Positions 1-8,821 are shown, counted from the first letter of the stretch. The stretch: DNA of 14,793 bases from Xanthoparmelia taractica (GCA_033085395.1 JANQBS010000548.1:1-14793); one strand, 5' to 3'. The notes: generated from the sequence alone by a model not told the origin. Program-made: numbers and translations.

Positions 1-459
1 TTTGTATTATATAGTTGTGGAATAATATTCTATAAAGGTTGAAGTTTGGATTGTGCATATCCTAGGATTAACGTGTAAGTGTAAATCCAAATATAACCAC
101 TAGTTCCATTTCCACCCGTAGATTAAATCTTTAAGTGTTTTTCGTAGTAGTAGAACTTATTAGCTTTATTACAACTTTTTGATATTGCAGTGTAGATAAA
201 TCGAAATAATATTCATTATTAATGATATGCGTTTGATCCTCAAATTCTTACGTGGCGGTATTGAAAACATAGAGTTTTGTCTGTCTATGTCTGATCATAC
301 TAAGTGTTTATTACATGCGCTAAATATGACATTGGCTGAGAAGCATCCCGCCGCGGCAAGCGCCAAGAAACCACGTTACCTTAACTAGTATTTGCAGCTT
401 CATTTGCTGTGCGCTACAACTATCCAGCTCTGCTCCCCAGTGCCCATTCGCCTACGAAC
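1..459. other. Upstream region of SPC2, no supported gene
   Basis: I see no recognisable gene here. The first ~230 bases are AT-rich and unstructured. A short + strand frame (ATG at 227, TAG at 386-388, 53 codons) exists; it could be an upstream ORF or the last exon of another gene, but its peptide resembles nothing I know. The last ~100 bases are pyrimidine-rich, as expected for a fungal promoter or 5' leader, and presumably drive the signal peptidase gene that starts at 460. No TATA box or transcription start can be fixed from sequence alone. Confidence 0.5.
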
Positions 460-1251
460 ATGGCGATGACAAAGATAAGTGTGTACTCTATACCAGGTAG
501 GACCTTTATGACCTGTCGCTTCAACAGCAACGTAACCTGAACAGATCTTAAGAACACCACAGACGATGCCCTGCCCAATTATCTTACGTCTCTGAAATTC
601 AAACAATCCAACCTTCTCACGGATGTGCGGTTAGCACTAGGTTACTCTGCTGTAACTGTTGCTGCGATCACCTTTTACGCTGATTACAGACTGGGATGGG
701 ACAAGACTAGATATTGGACGTTCTGGGCCGTTCTTGTTTACTTCACCTTGAATGGAGCTCTGACATTCTGGATATGGGGCGTTGAAAAGGGCAAAGTCTT
801 CGCCGGTGAGGTTGATCACCCTTCAGTGGGACAAAAATCGGTATGACGTTTCGGAGATGTGCGCAACTGGTAGCCACGCTCATTCGTTCAGCAGTTATCA
901 ATCGCCTCGAGCGTTGCGAAGCATACTCCTATCTACAATATCGTGGTTGAATACACCAACGCTCAAGGTGAAAGTACAACGCTTAAGCTCTCTTCACCTT
1001 TTACTCGATGGTTTGATGTCGACGGGTTCTTTGTTGCGAAACCTTTCCAGCAATGGCTTGCATCAGAGATTCCACTCATAGGCCAGGTCGACCCGAAGAA
1101 CAAGGGTGGCATTACAAACGCAGCGGCGAATACAAATGAAGTATTTGAAGATGCCGGACCCGTGGAGCAGGAGAATGATACCCCAAAGAAGTCGACCTCA
1201 AGTGATCCTGCGCCTACAAATACGAGGTCCAGGAGAGGTAAAAGGGGATAA
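460..1251 (+). CDS. SPC2: Signal peptidase complex subunit 2 (SPC25 type), three exons
   Basis: Encodes the small non-catalytic subunit of the ER signal peptidase complex, which helps the Sec11 core cleave signal peptides beside the Sec61 translocon. Exons are 460-496, 545-840 and 892-1251, giving 230 residues, a normal length for fungal Spc2. The N terminus MAMTKISVYSIP joins across intron 1 to DLKNTTDDALPNYLTSLKF, a family hallmark. Two membrane segments follow at about residues 41-60 (ALGYSAVTVAAITFYADY) and 69-90 (ending TFWIWG), giving the hairpin with both ends in the cytosol. The C-terminal domain holds SSPFTRWFDVDGFFVAKPFQ and WLASEIPLIG, both typical. The tail is acidic and then basic (ends RRGKRG). 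ATG at 460 has A at -3 and G at +4; a second ATG at 466 is in frame. The reading frame is undamaged despite the RIP-affected DNA 3.5 kb away. Identity comes from recalled family motifs, not a search. Confidence 0.93.
497..544 (+). other. SPC2: SPC2 intron 1 (48 bp)
   Basis: Begins GTAGGA and ends AACAG. Splicing joins the G of 496 to AT at 545-546, making the Asp codon that starts DLKN. Without splicing, the conserved frame meets TGA at 538-540. 48 bp is near the minimum for Pezizomycotina. A possible branch site is TAACC at 533-537, rather close to the acceptor. Confidence 0.88.
841..891 (+). other. SPC2: SPC2 intron 2 (51 bp)
   Basis: Begins GTATGA and ends TTCAG, phase 0. It removes an in-frame TGA at 844-846 and joins the second membrane-segment exon to QLSIASSVAKHTPIYN, where family similarity resumes. 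An alternative acceptor three bases on (GCAG, ending 894) would delete one Gln; sequence alone cannot choose. Confidence 0.85.
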
Positions 1252-2970
1252 ATTGCTGGCGAATACTGTACCTTCCTGGTTTTAACTGCTACTAACACCA
1301 TGTCCAAATACTTGGAGCATGAACAAGACATCTTGTCTGAAAGAAAATGCGGTTTGCACGCGCAGGTTTTTATTTCGGCAAACAATTGCTGATCGCTTCA
1401 ATGTTCAGTAGCACATGAAGAAATGCATACCACCAATTTTTGACATATATCCCCACTCGTACCTTGATTCCATCCTAGAGCCATAGTTAGCTCAACCTTA
1501 GAGTATTTTTCGAAGCCTTTCAACCGCGGCCCCATGCATCGAACCTACCACTTAACATCCTTCCATAGCCGTCCAAGGTACCCTCACCGCTCGGCCTGAG
1601 ATAGCCTTATATGCATTGCTATTAAATGTTCTGCATGCAGCAAAGATAGATAAAACCGGAATTATCCCTCGTAGGTCGTTATGAGTCCTTCTTTGTACAC
1701 AGTCTTCGCCAGCAGAACGGATTTCAAAGAACTAACCTATTTTGTCAACCCATTTCGACAGGTAGACCTGTATCTATCGTGTGTATTTTTTGTGGTATAC
1801 GGATGCACGTAAACACTGACTTGACACTGACAATTATGACAAATGCAAGTGGCTGATGATCAGAGGTAGCGTTCCAGTGCATACCTTTCACATAAGATAT
1901 GGCGGCATTGAGACATTTGAGAAATGCGCCCACCGAATCAGTCACGATATTCTCGGTCCGTCGTAAGCTGAAGCGGGCACTTGTCTAAACGGGCAGTGGG
2001 CGCCGTCTGTGCTCGGGATGCTCAAATTGACTGCCAAGTAGAAATACTTCTACCTTACCTACCTTACCTTGTAAGCAAATACTTAACAAGGAAGTAAGCT
2101 TAAATTGCCGCCGAGGGCCTGCCATGAGTGTCTTACCTTATTCAATTACTTCTACCTAATGTCTCGCACTTGTCTGTCTCAACCCTTGGCCGACAATATG
2201 TAATCGAACAATGGGGCTTTCGACCTGCTACTTGGCTCGCTAGTTATTGGCTCGGATGATAGATTGTCGATATTCTTATTGACCTGGAAGCCCCAATTAT
2301 TACGTGCATGCCACCGTGGATGGGTAAGATTCGGATATTCCCATTGGAATAGGTATATCCGTTGGAATAGGTAGGTAAATCCGTTAGATAAATCCGTAAC
2401 CGCCTGTCCAATGATTCATGGGCTCCAGGCCGATAATCGAGATCTACCCTGCGATTTGGAAAAGATGAGAAAGGAGGATCGTGTGCCTGTTCTCCGCAGA
2501 GGCTCGCAACTTATCGGGGAGTATCTTGCAAACCCCTGATAACCTTGGAGAGGTCGGCATTTCTTTTTGTGGCTGCATCATTCATGCACTTCCCGCAGTA
2601 GTAGGATTAGGGTCTTCCCAAGCCCACGCTCTTGCATTGATAATACTTCTACATATCAGAATTCCTTGTCTCCACATCTTCCTTTCGCTTTCATATTTCT
2701 GATTTTTCTTGCTTGCCAAGATACTCTGACTTGTTTCATTGGCTCGTTCCCGAATACAGCATACTCCCTCTTCCTGCGCCTCCATATCTCGATACACGAT
2801 CCTCTGCATTTCAACTAACCTGTACGGACTATGGTTGCGCGCCACCAGTCCTATGTTTCTCTGGCCACAGGCAAGTCTCTTTTCGTCAAATGATCGTGCC
2901 TGTCGCGCGTAACACCCTCATTTCAAGACAACTCTCTCCAGTCATAAGTGCCTTGACGAGTGAAATCATC
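1252..2970. other. Intergenic region between SPC2 and the glycosyltransferase gene
   Basis: No gene is supported in these ~1.7 kb. Both strands have only short frames without family motifs and without the codon regularity of the flanking genes. The first ~150 bases should hold the SPC2 3' UTR; no polyadenylation signal is certain. Around 2049-2074 lies a run of TACCTTACC units, and around 2344-2399 two pairs of short direct repeats (separate entry). About 2640-2720 is pyrimidine-rich (TCTCCACATCTTCC and similar), which suits a fungal core promoter or 5' leader of the gene starting at 2971. GC content is ordinary and CA dinucleotides are plentiful, so this DNA shows no RIP. Confidence 0.6.
2344..2399. 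repeat. Short direct repeats in intergenic DNA
   Basis: TTGGAATAGGTA occurs at 2344-2355 and again at 2362-2373. Directly after, TAAATCCGT occurs at 2376-2384 and 2389-2397. These are low-copy local duplications; I can assign no element or function. Confidence 0.6.
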
Positions 2971-4659
2971 ATGATAATTAATCGATCGTGGCTGGGTCCC
3001 ATCCGCTCTCGTTTGCGAGGCGAGTATCGGTATGAAGGTCCCAAAGAAAAGACCGACAAGAGGCCGTCTATCTTCGGACGAGCTCGTGTCGCTACGCTCC
3101 TCTCGTTCCTAATCACGACTGTCATCTTCTCATCCCTTGTGGTATGTCTCGAGAATATACGTAATCCTCGTTCACTTCCCAGTTGAATCTGCAGCTAAGA
3201 TGAATCCAATTCAAAGTTTCACTCAGATTCCCTCACAAACGTTTATTTTAAAGCATCCAGCTCAGATAAAACCGCAACGTCCGAGAACTCTGGCTTCTTC
3301 CATATCCTTATACCTGCAGACAGAAGCGATGTGAATCTGTGCAAAACAATCCTCAGCGCCACTATCCTCGGATACCCAACTCCTACTCTTTACAACTGGG
3401 CCAAAACTGGCGACAAGATGGCAAAGATTAGTGGTGGATTAGACTATCTCAGGGCCCTAGATTCGAATCATGATAAGGATATCGTGTTGTTGGTTGACGG
3501 CTTCGATCTTTGGTTTCAACTGTCACCGCAGATCATGATCGACAGATATCATAAGATTACCAACAGGGCTCATGAGCGCGTCCGTGCGCGGCTTGGTGAC
3601 GAGGTCATGGATATTTCTTCCACTAGCCAGACAATTATTTTTTCCTCGCAGAAGAGATGTTGGCCGGGCAGGGATGACGATCTCAGTTGCTACGCTGTTC
3701 CAGAGTCGCCGTTACCGAGATATATATATGGTCCGCAAACGGACATGAACGTTGGCGATAAAAAGAACCCTTATCTGAAATTCCGCCAACGTTGGTTGAA
3801 TGCTGGCTTCATGATCGGCCCAGTCAAAGAATTACGCACCCTGTTTGAACGGGCTCTGGAAAGAGCCGAAGCAAATCCCAACCAGGAAGGAAACGATCAG
3901 AACGTCTTCTCCACGATTTGGGGCGAGCAAGAGTATGTACGGGAAACCGCACGGCTCAGCAAGCTTCCGCCTTGGAAGCGAGAGCAACAGGCCTCGCGGA
4001 AGGCTTTTAAGCCAGCCAATGGAACAAATTACGAATTTGGTGTAGGACTTGACTACGAGAGTGCTCTCTCAATACCCACTGTGTTCGCCGAATACGACTC
4101 ACAGTGGTTAGTCTTCAGCGACAGCAAGACCAGCGACAAAGCCTTCAGTGAATACAACATTAGTGATCCACGCGCCACTTCCATCCAAGCCGATGTAGCG
4201 AATGAACCCGCCCCGTTTGATTCCATCCGTAACCACAAGGCTGATGACTGGCATCTGCCTAACCAATCAATGACTTGGAAAGAGGTGCCACTGTACACCA
4301 ACCTCTGGACTGGCATTATCCCTGTGGTTATCCATCACAATGCCCATCGAGACGGATTGAAGGCTCTGAGGGAGACAGTCTGGGATCGGATGTGGTTTCA
4401 GCCATACGCTCGCGCACTTCTCAATGCGCGTATGAGAGAGCCTTACAAGCCAATTGCTGTCAGCAGATTTGACGGAAGGAAATGGTTTAGCACGATGGAT
4501 GGGCAAAGGAGTCTAGGTGCGTGGACAGACAATCCAGAACAAGGTGGCTGGATGGACTGGACAGATCTCTGCCCGGCTAATGACCAGGAGGAAATCTTTC
4601 GAGATGGGAAAGGGCCTTGGGTCAAGCAGGACACCGACGACGAAAATACGGATTGGTGA
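2971..4659 (+). CDS. Type II membrane glycosyltransferase, PLOD-like GT domain
   Basis: Probable Golgi/ER glycosyltransferase of the fungal family with a PLOD-type GT domain (related to the glycosyltransferase part of procollagen lysyl hydroxylases). Substrate is unknown. Preferred exons are 2971-3141 and 3217-4659, 537 residues. A short basic cytosolic tail (RSWLGPIRSRLRGEYRYEGP) precedes one membrane anchor at about 38-57 (RVATLLSFLITTVIFSSLV). The lumenal part begins near NVYFKASSSDK and HILIPADRSDVNLCKTILSA. The key block DIVLLVDGFDLWFQL includes a DxD-like D-G-F-D at about 151-154, expected to bind metal and nucleotide sugar. RWLNAGFMIGP and GNDQNVFSTIWGEQ follow, as in this family. The C terminus is tryptophan-rich (GGWMDWTDLCP). 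An in-frame ATG at 2890 would add 27 residues; I chose 2971 because the tail then matches family style. The gene ends only 145 bp before the transposon block but is intact. Confidence 0.8.
3142..3216 (+). other. Intron of the glycosyltransferase gene (boundaries uncertain)
   Basis: An intron is required: the anchor exon runs into a stop at 3184-3186, while the lumenal frame is closed upstream by TAA at 3196-3198 and shifts nowhere else. The best donor is GTATGT at 3142 (phase 0). It fits only the acceptor CAAAG ending 3216 (non-preferred AAG). The stronger acceptor CTCAG ending 3226 needs a phase-1 donor, for example GTAATC at 3161 or GTCTCG at 3146. Protein change is confined to a few residues just after the anchor. 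Confidence 0.5.
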
Positions 4660-4803
4660 TTGTGCACTGGTGTTCTTGATGTACAGCGATGGTGGTGCAT
4701 GGCAACTAGCGCACGGATACTGTTATGGTCAAGTCATGAGTTGGAGGAAGGATGATAAATTTTTCTCAGCGAGATCTAGCTAAGTACTAGTAGTAGCTTG
4801 GTA
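4660..4803. other. 3' flank of the glycosyltransferase gene up to the transposon edge
   Basis: Normal-composition DNA with no gene; it should hold the 3' UTR. It ends in the dinucleotide TA at 4802-4803, which directly abuts the pogo-like terminal repeat. Confidence 0.6.
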
Positions 4804-4990
4804 CAGTCGACTTCCGGTATAACGGAATCGCGCATAAACGGATTTTTCGTTATAGCTGAATGAATCTATAGATTTTCCATAAATCCTTAATTCCTTATAC
4901 AAATAACGGAAAATTTCGTTATAAGTTATAACGAAATTATTTTTTTATCTATAACGAAAAAATTATAAATTTTTTTTTTATAAAAAAGAG
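4804..4990. mobile_element. Terminal region of a pogo/Tigger-like DNA transposon, RIP-damaged
   Basis: Starts CAGTCGACTTCCGGTATAAC directly after TA. CAGTCGA plus TATAACGGA units is the known style of pogo/Tigger/Jerky-group termini, which duplicate TA on insertion. Within 150 bp the unit CGTTATA or its complement recurs at about 4816, 4848, 4917, 4927 and 4949, which suggests repeated transposase-binding sites. The AT-rich block begins here, so this is the likely left border of the outermost element. The matching right terminal repeat is not in the window, and no transposase can be read in the RIP-saturated interior. Superfamily assignment is inferred from the terminus alone. Confidence 0.6.
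4912..4938. repeat. Perfect 12-bp inverted repeat with 3-bp spacer
   Basis: AATTTCGTTATA, then AGT, then TATAACGAAATT. The arms are perfectly complementary and use the same CGTTATA core as the neighbouring terminal repeat. Confidence 0.85.
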
Positions 4991-5468
4991 TTAAAAAATT
5001 ATTAAAATTAATTAAAGAAAGATCTTATAAGTCTAATATAATAATAATTTTAATAATAATAATTTCTATAATTCGCTAATTAATAATAACTACGTATATA
5101 TATATATATATATATTAAATTCTTTTATATATAATAAGATTTTCTCTTAAAAATAAGTTTATCTTAATAATATATCTATTTTTATTAATTAAGATTCTTT
5201 TAAAGAATATAAATATTAATAAAAAGAGTTTAAAAAAGCTCTCTTTAAGTGAGAATAGCGATATAAAATTAAAAATAATTTTTTAATAAGCGTAATTCTT
5301 CGCGAAAAGATTTAGAAATTTTAAAGAAAACTATTTTATTATTAAGATCTTTCTATTTTTAAGCTATTTAACGATTAACTTATACGCTTTAAATATCGTT
5401 ATAATATTAAATAACGTATTAAGTATAATAAGATTAATTCTATTAATTATAATAATTAAATAATCGAG
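4981..5468. other. RIP-saturated AT-rich block, left part of the host element
   Basis: No gene can be supported. In 4981-5460 (480 bases) I count no CA and one TG dinucleotide, while CT, TC, GC and CG still occur. That is CpA-directed RIP run to completion. All frames are closed by stops, and no protein motif survived that I can recognise. The block is probably the interior of the element bordered at 4804. It continues at 5762 and 13713, interrupted by later insertions. Confidence 0.75.
5095..5115. repeat. TA microsatellite, about 10 units
   Basis: An uninterrupted TA run inside the RIP-saturated block. CpA conversion would favour such a run, so it need not reflect slippage alone. Confidence 0.85.
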
Positions 5469-5761
5469 ATTATAACCACGGGTCGGAAAGGTGTGGTATC
5501 TGTTAAACATAGTCGTTTTTAAATTTTTTTCAACTTTTTTTAAAAAATTATATCTTTTTAATCTATTTATAGAATTTTATAATTACATAAGCGTTCGCTT
5601 AAGCTTTTTACGTATTTTTAGAATATATAAAAAATATCACGTAATATATTTATTAAAAACCCAATGGGATTATGGGATATCTTATACCTTACGGTATGGT
5701 ATTCGAAAAACTAATCCCATACCATCAAATATACCACACCTTTCCGACCCGTAATTATAAC
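5469..5761. repeat. 8-bp target duplication ATTATAAC around MITE copy 1
   Basis: ATTATAAC lies at 5469-5476 and 5754-5761, directly outside the two inverted ends. It is exact. Confidence 0.85.
5477..5753. mobile_element. hAT-like MITE, copy 1 (277 bp, complete)
   Basis: Both ends carry a 23-bp inverted repeat differing only at the outermost base. The left end starts CACGGGTCGGAAAGGTG and the right end finishes CACCTTTCCGACCCGTA. It is flanked by an 8-bp duplication ATTATAAC (5469-5476 and 5754-5761). An 8-bp duplication with short inverted ends is typical of the hAT superfamily; no transposase is encoded, so it is non-autonomous. Unlike the DNA around it, its right half keeps many CA steps (for example ACCATCAAATATACCACACC). 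An 87-codon open frame crosses it but ends at the element edge and is not a gene. Copy 2 confirms the borders. Confidence 0.88.
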
Positions 5762-5936
5762 TAATATTCGTAATATTAATACTTTTTATAATCTCGAAGA
5801 TATTTATAATATAAACGAAATATATTAATAATTAAAAGTAAGAGAAGACTCGCGTTATAGTTACTTTAACGTATAATATTATAAAATCTAAGATAGAAGC
5901 TATTTTGAAGATATTAATTTAAGAGACTCTCTTCGC
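5762..5936. other. RIP-saturated AT-rich block between the two MITE copies
   Basis: No gene seen. Composition matches 4981-5468, so it is probably the same disrupted host element lying between the two MITE insertions. Confidence 0.65.
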
Positions 5937-5986
5937 TTTATATATACGGGTCGGAAAGATGTGGTATCTGTTGAATATAGTCGTTT

Positions 5987-6130
5987 TGTCACGAGAAACG
6001 CACTTGCCAAGCAATCAAGAAATCAGCTAAGGCAAGTGCTTGGCAGACTGGCTGACTTAGATAGAATTTTCCAACTTAGAATAATCAAGAATTAGACACC
6101 CAACTAACCACACCCATAATTGCTGTTACA
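5987..6130 (+). repeat. 5' LTR (144 bp)
   Basis: Starts TGTCACGAG, ends TGTTACA, with the expected TG...CA borders. Compared with the 3' LTR it differs only near its end (CTAACC/CTGACC, CACCCAT/CACTCAT, GCTGTT/GCTATT): three transitions of RIP type. It contains two overlapping inverted repeats: 6000-6008 with 6031-6039, and 6005-6012 with 6038-6045. At 144 bp it is short for a gypsy LTR. No TATA box is obvious. Confidence 0.93.
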
Positions 6131-6133
6131 GTA

Positions 6134-6147
6134 TGGTAGCAACGCCC
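6134..6147 (+). other. Probable tRNA primer-binding site
   Basis: Three bases after the 5' LTR comes TGGTAGCAACGCCC. It would pair with a tRNA ending ...CGUUGCUACCA. That implies A73 and a U72 opposite A1, the mark of eukaryotic initiator tRNA-Met, and TGGTAGC is the known start of initiator-Met sites. The inner bases could not be matched to a particular tRNA from memory. Confidence 0.6.
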
Positions 6148-6148
6148 A

Positions 6149-6166
6149 AATAGCTGTGTAGCTATT
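6149..6166 (+). other. Hairpin just after the primer-binding site
   Basis: AATAGCT, loop GTGT, AGCTATT: a perfect 7-bp stem starting two bases after the primer site. In the genomic RNA it could affect primer annealing or packaging; this is inference. Confidence 0.65.
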
Positions 6167-6541
6167 CCAGGAGATCCTCCATCATTGCTTCATCATTGCT
6201 CGATCAGTACTTGTATTCGTTGAAATAACCCTTCTCCGTGAAGAACTGCATTCTATCTGATAAGATCCGCATACAAAATCATCGGAATTCTTACCCGGTC
6301 GGAATCTCACTGAGTTCGTCATCAAACTCATCTTCTTCACCCTCACTGTCATCACTACCATTGCTATAGCTCACTCATTATTGCTGCACCATTGCATTGC
6401 TGCTGTTGTAGGCAATATCACTGTCGTTCAAGCACGTTGCCGCCCTTCTGGGCTACTCACCTCACTGAAAAAAAGAAAGGAAATACTACACTGTTTGATT
6501 GCATGGTGGAGAGAACTTCAATTCTTGTAATACACACCTTC

Positions 6542-8626
6542 ATGTTGATGGAAAACCCTTCTTGTTAATGTAATATTATCTCTTCGTCATCAAGAAGACT
6601 ACTATTATTCTTTCCTCCTGTCTCCGTTATCAAGAAGTCTATTATTCTAGCTCCGTCAGCTCTAAATCCTATTTCTCGGGATACTATCATTTTAACCTTT
6701 CAAATAGACGAATTTCTACACTCCGAGCACGCCTTTGTTAGTCTCATCTCCGACGATATCAAGTAGTTCATTGCCGATATCGTCAAGGTCAATTTCAGGC
6801 CTTCAGAGATTGCCAAAGGAGTAGCTTTATCAGCCCGTGACGCACGTATAAGAGCTCGTTCTATATCTATTGAGGCTTTATCAAACTAACCTACTAGTTG
6901 GGCACTTAATCGATTAATTTTCAGGGCTGCTCTGACTAGATTTGAGGCTAACATCCAGCCATTAAGAAGGCTGAGAGAACCTTCTTCTACTGGCGCTACA
7001 CCTCGTTCTTCGCCTTTAGAAAGTCCTATCAGAAATCCTCCTATCGCTGCCAATTCTCCTATCAGAAATCCTCTCGTCACTAGCTCTAATTCTGGCATTT
7101 CAACTGATTCGAACTCTGCATCGAATCCCACTTCAAACTCAAGCACAAATCCTACTTCTAGAGATACTTTAAGTAACTCCAACATGACTAAAAATGATAA
7201 GGCCAACTGGTAGAATACTGGCTTTTCATAGCAACAATGGACTGCTCTACAAGGCCTTCTACGTAGCGTATCAGGACCGCCAGAACAGAATGGCATCAAT
7301 GCTACAGCAGGAACTGCACCAGCCAGTAGATGAAATGCTGGTAATGTGAGATTTTTCAACCCGATGTATGAAGATAAGTCGATGGCTTCCGATGCTTCTC
7401 CAATGGAGCATACATCAAAGGAGACTTACTTTCGGGATGTGTATTTGTTTCTGAAGCATGCTCGTAACGTAGCTAGCATCAAGGGTAATGAGCTAGTTCG
7501 TATGAATCTCTGGACTTGTTTTAAGGGGCCTACTTTGGAATAATGATTGAGCGAGCTTTCTAATAATGATAAGCGTCTTGTAAAACTCGAGAATAAACTT
7601 GATGAGTGAGAGAGAATGCTGATAGAACGATTTAAAGCATTTATTAATGTGGCGATTGATTCGTTATTAAAGGAGAGATATATCTTAAGAGATGCTACCA
7701 GTAAAAGAAAGCCTCGGGAGTATACATAAAAGATTTTACGTGCTTCGAAGAATGCCGACTTAATTAGTGTCAAAAATCAGCTTGATATGATCTATAATAA
7801 CTTGAATGCTGAGCTGAGGCGTGACTTGAGAAGGCCAAAGGATCGAACTACCTTGCATGATTTTCTTGAGGAAATGGATGACCTCAAACATGACTGGTGG
7901 ACCTATGCAAGCAGGCATGGTTCGAGAATGCATGGGTTTTCTGCGAGGCCTTCTCAGAATCGTCCGAATCAGAGTGATAGCAATAGGGGTATTTCTGGTC
8001 AGTATCAACCTCGTTCACAACAGCAACCTTTTCAATCATCTCGGCCTCAGCAAAGTGCAGGTCCTGATAATCAATATCAGCGGCCTTACTTTCAGCAGCC
8101 TTTTCGTCAACTTGGCAATCAATATGGGAGTCAAAACACTCAATCAACTCAGTCATTTCCCCGCCAACTCAATGGCTAAAATGCTTATTCAAATCCACAG
8201 CAAAACCCTTATTAGCAAAACGCTCAGCAAATGCCTCGTCATCAGCCCCTACAAATCGCCGCTCCAAACGTGTCAAATTCGATCCCGAATCGACCTTCAT
8301 TTGGTAGTCAGCAGCAGCAGTTTCCTTCAAGGCCAACCCAAGGTTTTCAGCAAAATCAAAGCAATCAAAGGCCTTGGTTTAATGCTGCAAATCGTCCAAA
8401 AGCAGCTGCTTATTAGGCCTCTACTACTAATGAAAATGCTGAACATAACGAGCAAGCTCAAGGTTCGGATTACCAGGAAGAAAATACTGATATCGAGCAC
8501 TCTTACTTTGCAGGCGAAGATCAGTATGGGAATAAGATATATTATACTGATTCCGAGCACAATCCTAAGCTTCCTACACAGCCAAATGATGAACAGTTTG
8601 CTGGCTTTGTGGGGATCGAAACCTAC
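6542..8626 (+). pseudogene. gag region of the retrotransposon
   Basis: The N-terminal part is Ser/Thr/Asn/Pro-rich (about 6990-7170), including a repeated PIRNP unit. The capsid-like part spans about 7346-7900, with TYFRDVYLFLKHARNVAS, ELVRMNLWTCFKGPTLE and, after stops, LHDFLEEMDDLKHDWWTYAS. These match the helical capsid segment of fungal gypsy gag. From about 7950 to 8415 it is very rich in Gln, Asn and Pro. No retroviral CCHC knuckle is seen. It is the least mutated coding part, with roughly one stop per 50 codons. Identification rests on position and motif style, as gag is poorly conserved. Confidence 0.75.
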
Positions 8627-8692
8627 TGCCGTAACTATCAAGAATTCTTCTCATTCAAAACAAGATTGCATAAGAATTTGCGTGTCGGCTGC
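8627..8692 (+). other. C2HC/C2H2-like zinc finger between gag and protease (damaged)
   Basis: Residues read YCRNYQEFFSF, then RLHKNLRVGC. The spacing is Cys (8627), Tyr where a second Cys is expected (TAT 8636, TGT with G to A), His (8669), Cys (8690). The intact form would be C-x2-C-x10-H-x6-C. Several fungal gypsy polyproteins carry such a finger between gag and protease, in place of the CCHC knuckle; it probably binds nucleic acid. The Cys to Tyr change would abolish zinc binding. Confidence 0.6.
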
Positions 8693-8821
8693 TCTGGGAA
8701 GCACGTTTATGCCAACGAAGTGCTTGCAGAGCCTTCTAACTCCGGTGATAAGCAACCAAAGATCATTAAGTTCACCGCTTCTAACCAGGATTTGGGAAAT
8801 GGGTTTGCTTTCCGAAGTTGA

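Larger units (their letters stand above)
6131..6541 (+). other. 5' untranslated leader of the retrotransposon
   Basis: About 410 bases between LTR and the probable gag start. Composition is normal with many CA steps, so RIP is slight. It is rich in CATCATTGCT-like units (direct copies near 6179-6200, related ones near 6351-6402). No + strand coding frame is supported here. Confidence 0.6.

Noticed and set aside
227..388. 53-codon ORF upstream of SPC2 as a gene
   Set aside because: No motif, no supporting splice pattern; kept only as a remark in the upstream region.
963..1385. 140-codon minus-strand open frame over SPC2 exon 3
   Set aside because: Shadow of the conserved SPC2 C-terminal domain on the other strand.
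2036..2100. TACCTTACC-rich stretch as a MITE with inverted ends
   Set aside because: TTACCTTGT and ACAAGGAAGTAA are only imperfectly complementary and no target duplication is visible.
5491..5754. 87-codon open frame within MITE copy 1
   Set aside because: It starts and ends with the element, is disrupted in copy 2, and has low-complexity Phe/Tyr/Ile content of AT-rich DNA.
6886..7359. 157-codon open frame on the minus strand
   Set aside because: It lies opposite the gag frame, which is supported on the + strand by family-like motifs and RIP-type stops. The minus translation shows no motif.
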